Assembly: GCA_041658565.1 (NCBI GenBank)
Contig: JBAZZY010000001.1
Span: 186,001-250,000 of the forward strand
DNA: 64,000 bases
Direction: 5' to 3'
From: Actinomycetota bacterium
Lineage (GTDB): Bacteria; Actinomycetota; AC-67
The translations under genes were made by a program, and so were the position numbers. The notes under the pieces are model-generated. The model was given only the letters and a program-made list of their open reading frames with translations. It did not search any database and was not told the DNA's origin. Below are positions 1 to 8,512 of the stretch, in pieces (positions within the stretch are counted from its first letter, which is position 1; each line of letters opens with the position of its first letter).

Positions 1-41
1 GTCTTCTCGGCCAGGAACGCTACTCCTGCGCTTGGGACATA

Positions 42-983
42 TCAACCATCGGAGCCGCCCACCGCGGCCTCTCGAACGAGACGGCGCAGGCGGTCGGCTG
101 CGGCGGACTTGGTCACTGCCGGATCGCACAGATGCCCGAGTTCCTCAAGGCTGGCCTCGGGATTGGCGCGGCGCAACTCCGCGATCTCTCGCAAAGCAGG
201 CGACAGCGTTTCGAGTCCGGCGCGCTCCTCAAGCACGTGAATCGCGATGAGTTGCGTTACCGCGGCGCGCGCCAGGCGGCCGGCGTTCCCAGCGTCGGCA
301 TTGGCCAGCCGTCCGGCCTCGACATGCACCGACTTCCAAACTGCCCCGGCCTCCCACTCCAGATACGCGTCGTGAGCCCCCATTGCCGCAAGCGTGGTGC
401 CGATCCCGGCAACGTCCTTGCAGTAGACCGCCCAGCCGTGATGCTCTCGAACGCGCGCGCGCACCTCGAGCCGCTCAAGCAGTTCCGCCAGATTGTGCGC
501 CGACTCCTGGTCGGTCGAACGGATCTCCAGGTGGGCACCCCCCCGGGGAGAATTCACCGACCCGCGGGCGAGAAAGGCGCCTCGCAAGTACGCACCCGTG
601 CAGCACCGGCGGGAAACCAGGCGACGCGGGATGCGCGCGCCAGGGGCGCCCCGCTCATCCAAGATCCCCGCCTCAACCAGACGCTGCAAGCTCACCCCAT
701 CGGCTCGCACTGCGTACCGGGAGTGCGGGTGGCCGCGACCGGGCTCCAGTAGACGCAATTCGGCGCGCGCGCCGAGTGCCTCACCGAGCGCCGCATACAA
801 CCGGCGCGCGACACCGGCGTGCTCACTCACTGCCTCAAGGGCGAAGCGTCCGCCCCCAAGGACGTGAAACGTCCCCGCAGAGCGAAGCAACCCGGCCAGT
901 TCCGCGCGCCGGTCACACGGCTTCGACGCGCGCACCCTGACAAGCTCGTCGCGCACGACCGCCGTCCCCGGCGATCGGTTCAC
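42..983 (-). CDS. whiA: WhiA, sporulation/cell-division regulator
   Basis: 313 aa, the usual size for WhiA. The N-terminal two thirds is the degenerate LAGLIDADG homing-endonuclease fold (RRAELAGLLRSAGTFHV near residue 26), and the C-terminus is the WhiA helix-turn-helix (ELRRANPEASLEELG). In actinomycetes WhiA is a DNA-binding regulator of cell division and differentiation. Start is GTG, overlapping the yvcK stop in GTGA, so the gene is translationally coupled as the last member of the uvrA-uvrC-rapZ-yvcK-whiA operon. The order rapZ-yvcK-whiA is conserved in Gram-positives. Confidence 0.95.
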   Translation of the reverse strand: MNRSPGTAVVRDELVRVRASKPCDRRAELAGLLRSAGTFHVLGGGRFALEAVSEHAGVARRLYAALGEALGARAELRLLEPGRGHPHSRYAVRADGVSLQRLVEAGILDERGAPGARIPRRLVSRRCCTGAYLRGAFLARGSVNSPRGGAHLEIRSTDQESAHNLAELLERLEVRARVREHHGWAVYCKDVAGIGTTLAAMGAHDAYLEWEAGAVWKSVHVEAGRLANADAGNAGRLARAAVTQLIAIHVLEERAGLETLSPALREIAELRRANPEASLEELGHLCDPAVTKSAAADRLRRLVREAAVGGSDG

Positions 984-1891
984 CAGAGCAGCCCCTTGAG
1001 CATCGCCGCCAGCTTGGCCGGCTCGTGCGTCCCACCGGGACCGGCAAGATCGCCGCGCACCACGGGCGCGCGCACGGCAGCAAGCGCATCGTCGTCCACG
1101 CCCACGGGCCGAGGGGCGTCCACCTCCGGGCCTTCATGCACCAGGACCGCGTCCAGCCGCAAACCGGGGAAGTGCGAATGCAGTCCCGCAACGTGGCCGG
1201 CCGCATCAAGGTGAAGCGTCTCGCCGTGTTGCTCAGAAACGTTCATCACGAACGCGACACGATCGGCCTTCGTCGCAGCCTCCGCCGCCCCTCGCGGCAA
1301 CAAGGCGGCCACAACGCTCGTGAACAGACTCCCCGGCCCAAGAACGACCAAATCAGCGGCGGCGAGCGCATCGGCGGCCTCCGAGTAAACGTCGGCCTCG
1401 GGCTCCATCCAGATCCGCTCCACCGGTCCTTGCGTCTTGGCAATAGCGGCCTGGCCGCGCACTTCGCAACCTCCGGTGTGCGCGCGCAAAGCCACCGACG
1501 CGATCGTGCTCGGAAGCACGACGCCTTCCGCGCCGGCCAGTTGCGCAACTTCGGTCACCGCCGCGGCGAAGTCCCCGCGCAGTTCCGCCAAAGCGGCGAT
1601 CAGCAAGTTACCCAGAGGGTGGCCGTTCAGGTCACCGTCGGTAGGCGGCCGATATTGCAGCAGCGCTTCGCGCGCCTCGTCCGCAACGAGCGCAGCAATC
1701 GCCATGCGCAAGTCCCCCGGCGCCGGGATCCCCAGGTGCGCACGCAACACACCGGAAGATCCACCGTCGTCGGCCACCGTCACGACCGCCGTTACATTCG
1801 GCGTCAGCATGCGGGCGGCCCGCAGCGCGGCCGACAGCCCGTGGCCTCCCCCGACGCAGACGATGCGCGGCTGGGCGCGCACGGCGCTCAT
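980..1891 (-). CDS. yvcK: YvcK/CofD-like gluconeogenesis factor
   Basis: 303 aa from the ATG that overlaps the rapZ stop (ATGA); the frame stays open upstream, but homology begins only at RIVCVGGGHGLSAALRA. The glycine-rich GGGHGLS loop, the VADDGGSSG segment and NGHPLGNLLIAAL are typical of the YvcK/CofD superfamily, which binds UDP-sugars and is needed for growth on gluconeogenic carbon sources and for cell-wall homeostasis. It sits between rapZ and whiA as in most Gram-positives. Confidence 0.94.
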   Translation of the reverse strand: MSAVRAQPRIVCVGGGHGLSAALRAARMLTPNVTAVVTVADDGGSSGVLRAHLGIPAPGDLRMAIAALVADEAREALLQYRPPTDGDLNGHPLGNLLIAALAELRGDFAAAVTEVAQLAGAEGVVLPSTIASVALRAHTGGCEVRGQAAIAKTQGPVERIWMEPEADVYSEAADALAAADLVVLGPGSLFTSVVAALLPRGAAEAATKADRVAFVMNVSEQHGETLHLDAAGHVAGLHSHFPGLRLDAVLVHEGPEVDAPRPVGVDDDALAAVRAPVVRGDLAGPGGTHEPAKLAAMLKGLLW

Positions 1892-2784
1892 TCCCGATCC
1901 AGGTCGCGATGACGAACGGCGACCGGAAGCCCGCGCGCGCGCAACATCACGGCAAGTTCCTCTGCCAGAACGACCGACCGGTGTCGTCCTCCCGTGCACC
2001 CGATGGCCACAGTCAGGTACCGCTTGCCCTCCTCCAGGAAGCCGGGCACCAGCCCCTCGAACAACGTCTGAAGCCGGTCAAGGAGATCGGTGGTCTGGGC
2101 CTTACCGAGTACGTACTCGCGGATACGAGGATCGGTGCCTGGGAGAGGACGCAGGTTCTCTACCCAGTGCGGGTTCGGCAGATAGCGACAGTCCAGCACC
2201 ATGTCGGCATCCATCGGCAAGCCGTGCTTGAAACCGAACGAAAGCACCGTTGTGCGCATCCGCTCTTCGCGGGACTGACTCGAAAAGGTCGTGACGATGC
2301 GCTCACGCAAGTTATGAACGCTGAGTTGCGAGGTGTCCACCACCAGGTCGGCAGCCTCGCGCAAGGACTCCAGCATGGCCCGCTCTTTGGTAATCCCGTC
2401 GATGACTCGATCTGCCAGCGGGTGTTTGCGCCGCTTGGCGTCGAAGCGACGGATGAGCACCTCATCGGATGCCGTCAAGAACAGAATTCGATAGTCCACT
2501 CCACGGCGAGCTAGATCCCGCAAAGCTTCGGCAAGCTGATCGAAGTATGCGCCGCCCCGGACGTCGATGACGAATGCGATGCTGCGAGGACCCTCTCCGG
2601 GCACCAGCGACAGTTCCACCATCTTGCCCATCAGCGCCGGCGGCAAGTTGTCAACGACGAAGTACCCAATGTCTTCGAGCGCGTTCGCGGCCTCGGTGCG
2701 TCCGGCCCCCGAAAGGCCCGTGACGATCGTAAAAGATGGCGCAGGAGCCTCGGACTCCTCCACGTGCGCCTGGACTTCAGCCAC
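1888..2784 (-). CDS. rapZ: RapZ/YvcJ-type nucleotide-binding protein
   Basis: 298 aa, full length. An N-terminal P-loop (GLSGAGRT, residues 23-30) is followed by VVDNLPPALM and a C-terminal GCTGGRHRSVVLAEEL signature, both diagnostic of the RapZ family. In E. coli RapZ is an RNA-binding adaptor that controls amino-sugar synthesis; in Gram-positives (YvcJ) it is an ATPase/GTPase of less clear role. It overlaps uvrC by 8 bases and yvcK by 4, so the operon is tightly coupled. Confidence 0.94.
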   Translation of the reverse strand: MAEVQAHVEESEAPAPSFTIVTGLSGAGRTEAANALEDIGYFVVDNLPPALMGKMVELSLVPGEGPRSIAFVIDVRGGAYFDQLAEALRDLARRGVDYRILFLTASDEVLIRRFDAKRRKHPLADRVIDGITKERAMLESLREAADLVVDTSQLSVHNLRERIVTTFSSQSREERMRTTVLSFGFKHGLPMDADMVLDCRYLPNPHWVENLRPLPGTDPRIREYVLGKAQTTDLLDRLQTLFEGLVPGFLEEGKRYLTVAIGCTGGRHRSVVLAEELAVMLRARGLPVAVRHRDLDRE

Positions 2785-4639
2785 TCGTTTGCTCCTTCCC
2801 CGGCTCCAGCCCCTGCATCACCGCGCGCAAGCTGCGTGCGACCGGGGCCGGAACGACCTCTGCGAGTTCATCCTCGCTCGCCTGAAGAATACGGCGCACC
2901 GACCCGAATCGGCGCAGCAATCGCTTCTTGCGCTCCGGACCGACACCGGGCACCCTGTCCAGCGCGCTGTCCGTCACCGTCTTGGCGCGCAGCGCTCGGT
3001 GGTATGCCACGGCGAAACGGTGCGCCTCGTCGCGAACGTGCTGCAGCAGGTACAGCGCCTCGGTTCCGCGCGGAACGATGATGGAATCCTCCCGTCCGGG
3101 CACGAAGACCTCCTCGAACCGCTTGGCCAGCCCTACCACCGACAGGTGCTCCAGCCCGAGTTCCCGAAGGACTCCATGCGCAGCCGCCAACTGGCCCTTG
3201 CCGCCGTCAATTACGACAAGGTTCGGTGGGTAGGCGAACCTTGTCGGCTTCTCGCGCGGCTCCTCCCGCTCGCGCAACAGATTGGTGAAACGACGGCGCA
3301 TGACCTCCGCCATGCTTGCGAAGTCGTCTTGGCCGGCGACATCGCGAATCTGGAAGCGGCGATAATCGCTGCGTTTTGGAAGGCCGTCTTCGAACACGAC
3401 CATCGACCCGACCTTCTGAGCCGGCCCGAGGTTCGAGATGTCGTAGCACTCGATCCGAAGAGGACTCTCGGCGAGGCCGAGCGCCTGCTGCAGCGAGTTA
3501 AGTGCGGCCGCGCGCGCGGCGAAGTCGCTGCGTCGGCGCAGACGGTGCTGAGCGAATGCCTCGTCGGCGTTCTGCGTCACCGTCTCCAGGAGCGCCTTGC
3601 GATCACCGCGGTGCGGGACGCGGAAGTGGACCGGCCCTTGCCGCCGCTCGGCAAGCAACTGCGACAACACCTGGACGTCGGCCGGCTCGACCGGAACCAG
3701 GATCTCGCGCGGGATCTCTTCCTCACCCATGTACAACTCGCGCACGAAGCCCTCGACCAGTCCGGCTGCGTCGAGTTCTTCCACCTTGTCGACGACGAAA
3801 CCCTTGCGTCCGACCACGCGGCCGCCGCGCACGAAGAACACCTGCAGCGCGGCTTCAACATCATCCTCGACCAGTCCAACCACATCGAAGTTCTCGGTTC
3901 GCTCCCCGACCACCGTCTGCCGTTCGACGGCGGTGCGCACGCTCGCAAGTTGATCGCGCACGCGCGCCGCGCGCTCGAACTCATGAAGTTCAGCCGCCTG
4001 GTGCATCTGCTTTTCGAGCCGGTCCAGCACCGGCTCGAAGTCGCCTTCGAGAAACCCGATCATGTCCTGCACGATCTCGCGGTGCCCGGCCGTGTCGACG
4101 TGGCCGACGCACGGTGCCGCACACTTGCCGATGTCGTACAGCAAGCAGGGGCGACCACTCCGGCGCGCGCGATCGAACACTCCTTGCGAGCAGGTGCGCA
4201 TCGGAAACGTTCGCAGCACCAGATCCAGCGTCTCGCGGATCGCGTACGCGTGCGCGTAGGGCCCGAACATGCGCACGCCCGAGCGACGGCGCCCTCGCAT
4301 AACGAGCGCGCGCGGGAACTCCTCGCCGACGGTGATCGCCAAGTACGGGTAGCTCTTGTCGTCGCGGTAGCGGACGTTGAACCGCGGAGCGTTGGCCTTG
4401 ATTAGGTTGTACTCCAGGTGCAGCGACTCGACCTCGTTCGCGGTCACGATCCACTCGACGGCCGTCGCCTGCTCCAGCATCGACGCCGTTCGCGGGTGAA
4501 GCGCGCGCGGGTCTTGGAAGTAGTTCGACAGGCGGTTTCGCAGCGACTTCGCCTTGCCGACGTACAGCGCGCGCCCGGCCTCTTCCCTAAACAGGTAGCA
4601 GCCGGGAGCATCCGGGATCGACGGCGGTCGCTTCAGCAC
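2777..4639 (-). CDS. uvrC: UvrABC excinuclease subunit C
   Basis: 620 aa, normal length. The GIY-YIG nuclease domain opens the protein (PGCYLFREEAGRALYVGKAKS), a UVR helix pair lies near residues 200-235, the RNase H-like domain follows (IECYDISNLGP, VVIDGGKGQLAAA) and the tandem helix-hairpin-helix closes it (LDRVPGVGPERKKRLLRRFG). It makes the 3' and 5' incisions in nucleotide excision repair. The start is GTG (MLKRPPS). It lies 24 bases after uvrA; uvrB is 35 kb away at 39.9 kb. Confidence 0.97.
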   Translation of the reverse strand: MLKRPPSIPDAPGCYLFREEAGRALYVGKAKSLRNRLSNYFQDPRALHPRTASMLEQATAVEWIVTANEVESLHLEYNLIKANAPRFNVRYRDDKSYPYLAITVGEEFPRALVMRGRRRSGVRMFGPYAHAYAIRETLDLVLRTFPMRTCSQGVFDRARRSGRPCLLYDIGKCAAPCVGHVDTAGHREIVQDMIGFLEGDFEPVLDRLEKQMHQAAELHEFERAARVRDQLASVRTAVERQTVVGERTENFDVVGLVEDDVEAALQVFFVRGGRVVGRKGFVVDKVEELDAAGLVEGFVRELYMGEEEIPREILVPVEPADVQVLSQLLAERRQGPVHFRVPHRGDRKALLETVTQNADEAFAQHRLRRRSDFAARAAALNSLQQALGLAESPLRIECYDISNLGPAQKVGSMVVFEDGLPKRSDYRRFQIRDVAGQDDFASMAEVMRRRFTNLLREREEPREKPTRFAYPPNLVVIDGGKGQLAAAHGVLRELGLEHLSVVGLAKRFEEVFVPGREDSIIVPRGTEALYLLQHVRDEAHRFAVAYHRALRAKTVTDSALDRVPGVGPERKKRLLRRFGSVRRILQASEDELAEVVPAPVARSLRAVMQGLEPGKEQTSG

Positions 4640-4663
4640 GTGTTCATGGTAGTCCCGCGCACC

Positions 4664-7522
4664 CTACGAAGAGGCCGCCAGGACCGGCGCCAGGAAGGTT
4701 CCCGTGTGCGAGCCGGGCGCGCGCGCCACGTCCTCCGGGGTTCCCTCGGCGACGATTCCGCCACCGCCGGATCCCCCTTCGGGGCCAAGGTCGATCACCC
4801 AGTCGGCCGTCTTGATCACGTCCAGGTTGTGTTCGATCACAATCACGGTGTTGCCTTGGTCCACCAACCGATGAAGAACGCCGAGCAACTTATTGATGTC
4901 CTCGAAGTGCAACCCGGTCGTCGGCTCGTCCAGGATGTAGAGCGTTCGGCCGGTCGCGCGCTTGGACAGCTCGCTCGCCAACTTCACGCGCTGGGCCTCG
5001 CCGCCCGACAGCGTGGTTGCCGGCTGGCCCACCCGCATGTACCCCAGTCCGACGTCGGTGAGGGTGCGCATGTGGCGCGCGATCACCGGAATGGCCGCGA
5101 AATGCTCAAGCGCCTGCTCGATCGACATCTCCAGCACCTGGTGGATGTTCTTGCCCTTGAATGTCACCTCGAGCGTGTCGCGGTTGAAGCGGCTCCCCTT
5201 GCAGACTTCGCACGGAACATAAACATCGGGCAGGAAGTGCATCTCGATCTTGATGGTGCCGTCGCCCGAACACGCCTCACACCGCCCGCCCTTTACGTTG
5301 AACGAGAATCGCCCCGGGAGGTAGCCGCGCACCCGTGCCTCCGGAGTCTGAGCGAACAACTTGCGGATGTGGTCGAACACGCCGATGTAGGTCGCGGGGT
5401 TCGACCGAGGCGTGCGCCCGATCGGCGCCTGATCGACGCTGACGACCTTGTCGAAGTGCTGCATGCCGGTGATCGACTTGTGCTTACCCGGCACTTCCTT
5501 GGACCGGTACAGCTTGGCCATCAGCGCGGGATGCAACGTGTCCGACAACAGCGAGGACTTGCCCGAACCGCTCACGCCGGTGATGCAAATGAAGCACCCG
5601 ACGGGGAAGCGCACGTCGATGTTGCGCAAGTTGTTCTGCCGCGCGCCCTTGAGTTGCAGCCACGCGCCGCCCGGCGCGCGCCGCATCCCGGGCACCGCAA
5701 TCGACCGCCGGCCGCTTAGGTACATCCCCGTCAGCGACGACTCGTGCGCGAGCAGCCCGGCGACGGGCCCGTCGTAGACGATCTCGCCCCCGTGTTCGCC
5801 GGCGCCCGGCCCGATGTCAACGATGTAGTCGGCCGTAGCAATGGTCGCCTCGTCGTGCTCGACGACGATCAATGTGTTGCCCATGTCTCGCAAGCGCACC
5901 AGCGTTTCGATGAGGCGATGGTTGTCGCGCTGGTGTAGACCGACCGAAGGCTCGTCGAGGATGTACAGGACGCCGACCAGTCCCGATCCGATCTGCGTCG
6001 CCAATCGGATGCGCTGCGCTTCGCCCCCGGCCAGCGTCGCCGCCGAGCGAGCCAGTGTGAGATAGTCCAGCCCAACGTCAAGCAAGAACCCCAAGCGCGC
6101 CGCGATCTCTTTCACCACTCGGTCTGCGATGTGGTGTTGGCGCTCGGTGAACTCCAACGTCCGCAGGAACTTGTCGGCATCGGCGATCGACAAAGCGCAC
6201 AACGCAGAAATGCTTAAGTCACCGATCGTCACCGCCAGGCGCTCAGAACGCAGGCGCGCGCCCTTGCACACCGGACACGGGATCTCGCGCATGTACTGTT
6301 CGATCTTGGCGATCATGAACTCGGACTCGGCCCGTTCGTGCTGGCGCTCGAGCCAGGAGATCACGCCCTCGTAGGTCGTGTTGTACGCGCGCGTGCGGCC
6401 GTAGCGGTTGCGATAGCGCACGAAGATCTGCGCGTCCTCGGTTCCATGCAGCAGCGCGTTCTTCTGGGCGCGCGTCAGCTTGCGCCACGGGGTGTCCATC
6501 GACACACCCAGCGTCTCTGCCACGGCCTCAAGGAGCTTGTCGAAGTACTCGGTGCGCCCCGATCGCCACGGGTGCAGCGGCCGCTCCGCGAGCGGCACGT
6601 CGGGGTCCGGAACGACGAGTTCGGGATCGACCTCCAGGTGCGTACCCAGCCCGTCGCAGCGCTCGCAGGCGCCGTAGGGAGAGTTGAAGGAGAAGTGCCG
6701 CGGCTGCATCTCTTCGAACGACAATCCACAGTGCGTGCACGCCAAGTGCTGCGAGTACAGCTCGACCGTGCCGTCGTCGGTCATTTCTATGGCGACCATG
6801 CCGTCGGCAAGGCCGAGAGCCGTCTCGATGGAATCGGTGAGACGCCGCTCGATTCCGTCCTTCATCACCAGCCGGTCGACGATCACCTCGATCGAATGCT
6901 TGTAGTAGCGGTCGAGGCGGATCTTTTCGGACAAGTCGCGCACCTCGCCGTCGACGCGCGCGCGCGCAAACCCCTTTCGCGCAAGGTCGGCCAGCAGTTG
7001 CTCGTACTCCCCCTTGCGATCGCGCACCACCGGCGCCAGAACCTGGAACCGCGTCCCCGTTTCCAGCGCGCGCACTTGGTCGACGATCTGGTCGGGCGTC
7101 TGGCGCGCGATCTCGCGCCCGCACTTCGGACAGTGCGGCGTGCCGACGCGCGCGTACAGCAGTCGCAAGTAGTCGTAGATCTCGGTGACGGTGCCGACGG
7201 TAGAACGAGGGTTGTGCCCGGCCGTCTTTTGATCGATAGAGATCGCAGGCGACAGCCCGTCGATGAAATCGACATCGGGCTTGTCCATCTGGCCGAGGAA
7301 CTGGCGCGCGTACGACGACAGGGACTCCACGTAGCGGCGCTGACCCTCAGCGTAGATCGTGTCGAATGCGAGCGAGGACTTACCGCTCCCCGAGATGCCG
7401 GTAAACACGATCATCGCGTCGCGGGGCAGATCCAAGTGGACGTTCTTCAAGTTGTGCTCGCGCGCGCCATGCACGACGAGCGTGCCGGCGGTCTCGGTCC
7501 GCGCGTCGCCCGGCTTCGTCAC
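4664..7522 (-). CDS. uvrA: UvrABC excinuclease subunit A
   Basis: 952 aa, standard UvrA. Two ABC ATPase modules each carry a Walker A (GISGSGKSSLAFDT near residue 41 and GVSGSGKSSLLSDT in the second half) with ABC signatures SAATLAGGEAQRIRLA and PATTLSGGEAQRVKLA. Zinc-finger cysteines are visible (CPKCG; CTHCG with CERC; CEAC with CEVC). It is the damage sensor of nucleotide excision repair. The start is GTG, sharing GTGA with the stop of the upstream Rieske gene. Confidence 0.98.
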   Translation of the reverse strand: MTKPGDARTETAGTLVVHGAREHNLKNVHLDLPRDAMIVFTGISGSGKSSLAFDTIYAEGQRRYVESLSSYARQFLGQMDKPDVDFIDGLSPAISIDQKTAGHNPRSTVGTVTEIYDYLRLLYARVGTPHCPKCGREIARQTPDQIVDQVRALETGTRFQVLAPVVRDRKGEYEQLLADLARKGFARARVDGEVRDLSEKIRLDRYYKHSIEVIVDRLVMKDGIERRLTDSIETALGLADGMVAIEMTDDGTVELYSQHLACTHCGLSFEEMQPRHFSFNSPYGACERCDGLGTHLEVDPELVVPDPDVPLAERPLHPWRSGRTEYFDKLLEAVAETLGVSMDTPWRKLTRAQKNALLHGTEDAQIFVRYRNRYGRTRAYNTTYEGVISWLERQHERAESEFMIAKIEQYMREIPCPVCKGARLRSERLAVTIGDLSISALCALSIADADKFLRTLEFTERQHHIADRVVKEIAARLGFLLDVGLDYLTLARSAATLAGGEAQRIRLATQIGSGLVGVLYILDEPSVGLHQRDNHRLIETLVRLRDMGNTLIVVEHDEATIATADYIVDIGPGAGEHGGEIVYDGPVAGLLAHESSLTGMYLSGRRSIAVPGMRRAPGGAWLQLKGARQNNLRNIDVRFPVGCFICITGVSGSGKSSLLSDTLHPALMAKLYRSKEVPGKHKSITGMQHFDKVVSVDQAPIGRTPRSNPATYIGVFDHIRKLFAQTPEARVRGYLPGRFSFNVKGGRCEACSGDGTIKIEMHFLPDVYVPCEVCKGSRFNRDTLEVTFKGKNIHQVLEMSIEQALEHFAAIPVIARHMRTLTDVGLGYMRVGQPATTLSGGEAQRVKLASELSKRATGRTLYILDEPTTGLHFEDINKLLGVLHRLVDQGNTVIVIEHNLDVIKTADWVIDLGPEGGSGGGGIVAEGTPEDVARAPGSHTGTFLAPVLAASS

Positions 7523-7833
7523 ACGATCGCGACCCGAACCATCCCGTCAACGACCTCGACGTCAAAGGTCTCAAGCGGATCGGTTGCGGGACCCTGGATC
7601 GCCTCGCCGGTCAGCACATTGAAGGTGGCGGCGTGACCGGGACACTCGATGACCCCCTCGCCGATGACATCGCCCTCGCCGATCGGCTGCCGACGGTGAG
7701 TGCACTCGTTCTGCAGTGCGTAGAACCGGCCGCCCGTGTGAACGACGGCGATCTCTCTGCCGTCTACCTCGACGACACATGCCGTCTCCGGATCCACCTC
7801 GTCGGCCTTCACGGCATCAACGAACTCCGACAT
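7519..7833 (-). CDS. Rieske [2Fe-2S] protein (NirD/biphenyl-dioxygenase ferredoxin type)
   Basis: 104 aa soluble Rieske domain with no signal peptide or membrane segment. The cluster ligands are Cys44-Thr-His46 and Cys64-Pro-Gly-His67, in the short-ferredoxin form (ECTHR and ECPGHA). It probably donates electrons to an oxygenase or reductase not visible here; the divergent flavin reductase 86 bases away could be a partner, but that is inference. AAGGAG lies 7 bases before the ATG. It is the first gene of the uvrA-uvrC-rapZ-yvcK-whiA operon, which is an odd partner for DNA repair. Confidence 0.9.
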   Translation of the reverse strand: MSEFVDAVKADEVDPETACVVEVDGREIAVVHTGGRFYALQNECTHRRQPIGEGDVIGEGVIECPGHAATFNVLTGEAIQGPATDPLETFDVEVVDGMVRVAIV

Positions 7834-7919
7834 GCGCGCGCTCCTTCTCGTTCTCTACACTGTTTCATGCATGATAGGGAGTCCCAGGGACCCGCGCCGC
7901 CCGTCCCTCCACCTGAATC

Positions 7920-8408
7920 ATGAGGAACCGGACTGTGGATCCAGAACTGTTCCGCGGCAGCCTTCGCCGGTTCGCGGTCGGGGTGACCGTTGTCACCTCG
8001 ACCCGGGAAGACGGAGAGCCCGCCGGGATGACGGCGACGGCCTTCACCTCGGTATCCGCCGAGCCTCCGATGGTCCTTGTTTGTGTGGACGCGACCGCGC
8101 GCACCCGGGAGGCCATCGAGGGACGCGCAGCGTACGCGGTGAACATCCTGGCGGCCGACCAACGCGATGTCGCAAGCCGATTCGCATCCAAGACCGGAGC
8201 CAAGTTCGAGGGCCTGGCCTGGCGGCCGGGCAATACCGGCGTCCCGCTGATCGAGGGCGCACTGGCGGCACTGGAGTGCCGGGTCACGCGCGCCATCGAG
8301 GCGGGATCCCACTTGATCTACATCGGCGAAGTTCTGGCCTCACACTTGGGGGAAGGCGACCCACTGCTGTACTTCGAGGCCGCGTATCGTCGTCTTGCGG
8401 CGGAGTAG
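7920..8408 (+). CDS. Flavin reductase-like FMN-binding protein
   Basis: 162 aa with the FMN-binding split-barrel pattern of HpaC/flavin reductase-like proteins: FRGSLRRFAVGVTVVTS, GMTATAFTSVSAEPP and FASKTGAKFEGL. Members supply reduced FMN/FAD to two-component monooxygenases. It is transcribed divergently from the Rieske gene; a possible -10 (TACACT, 7856-7861) lies in the shared 86-base spacer. The gene is followed by a strong symmetric hairpin. Confidence 0.9.
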   Translation: MRNRTVDPELFRGSLRRFAVGVTVVTSTREDGEPAGMTATAFTSVSAEPPMVLVCVDATARTREAIEGRAAYAVNILAADQRDVASRFASKTGAKFEGLAWRPGNTGVPLIEGALAALECRVTRAIEAGSHLIYIGEVLASHLGEGDPLLYFEAAYRRLAAE

Positions 8409-8447
8409 GCGACGCTGACCGCCCCGTCGGACCCACCAGCCCGAATG

Positions 8448-8483
8448 GTTCAGCCTCGTGAGCTTTAGCTCACGAGGCTGAAC
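8448..8483. terminator. Bidirectional hairpin terminator
   Basis: A perfect inverted repeat with a 15-17 bp stem (GTTCAGCCTCGTGAGCT / AGCTCACGAGGCTGAAC) and a 2-nt loop lies between the convergent flavin reductase and Ig-repeat genes. It has only a short T-rich tail on the + strand (TTCTTC). The symmetry suits both directions. Confidence 0.75.
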
Positions 8484-8512
8484 TTCTTCAGGATCTACGG
8501 GAACCCTCGGCG

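Noticed and set aside
2567..4405. 612-aa + strand open frame opposite uvrC
   Set aside because: It is the antisense shadow of uvrC: Arg/His-rich composition, no domain motif, no ribosome binding site. GC-rich third positions keep antisense frames open.
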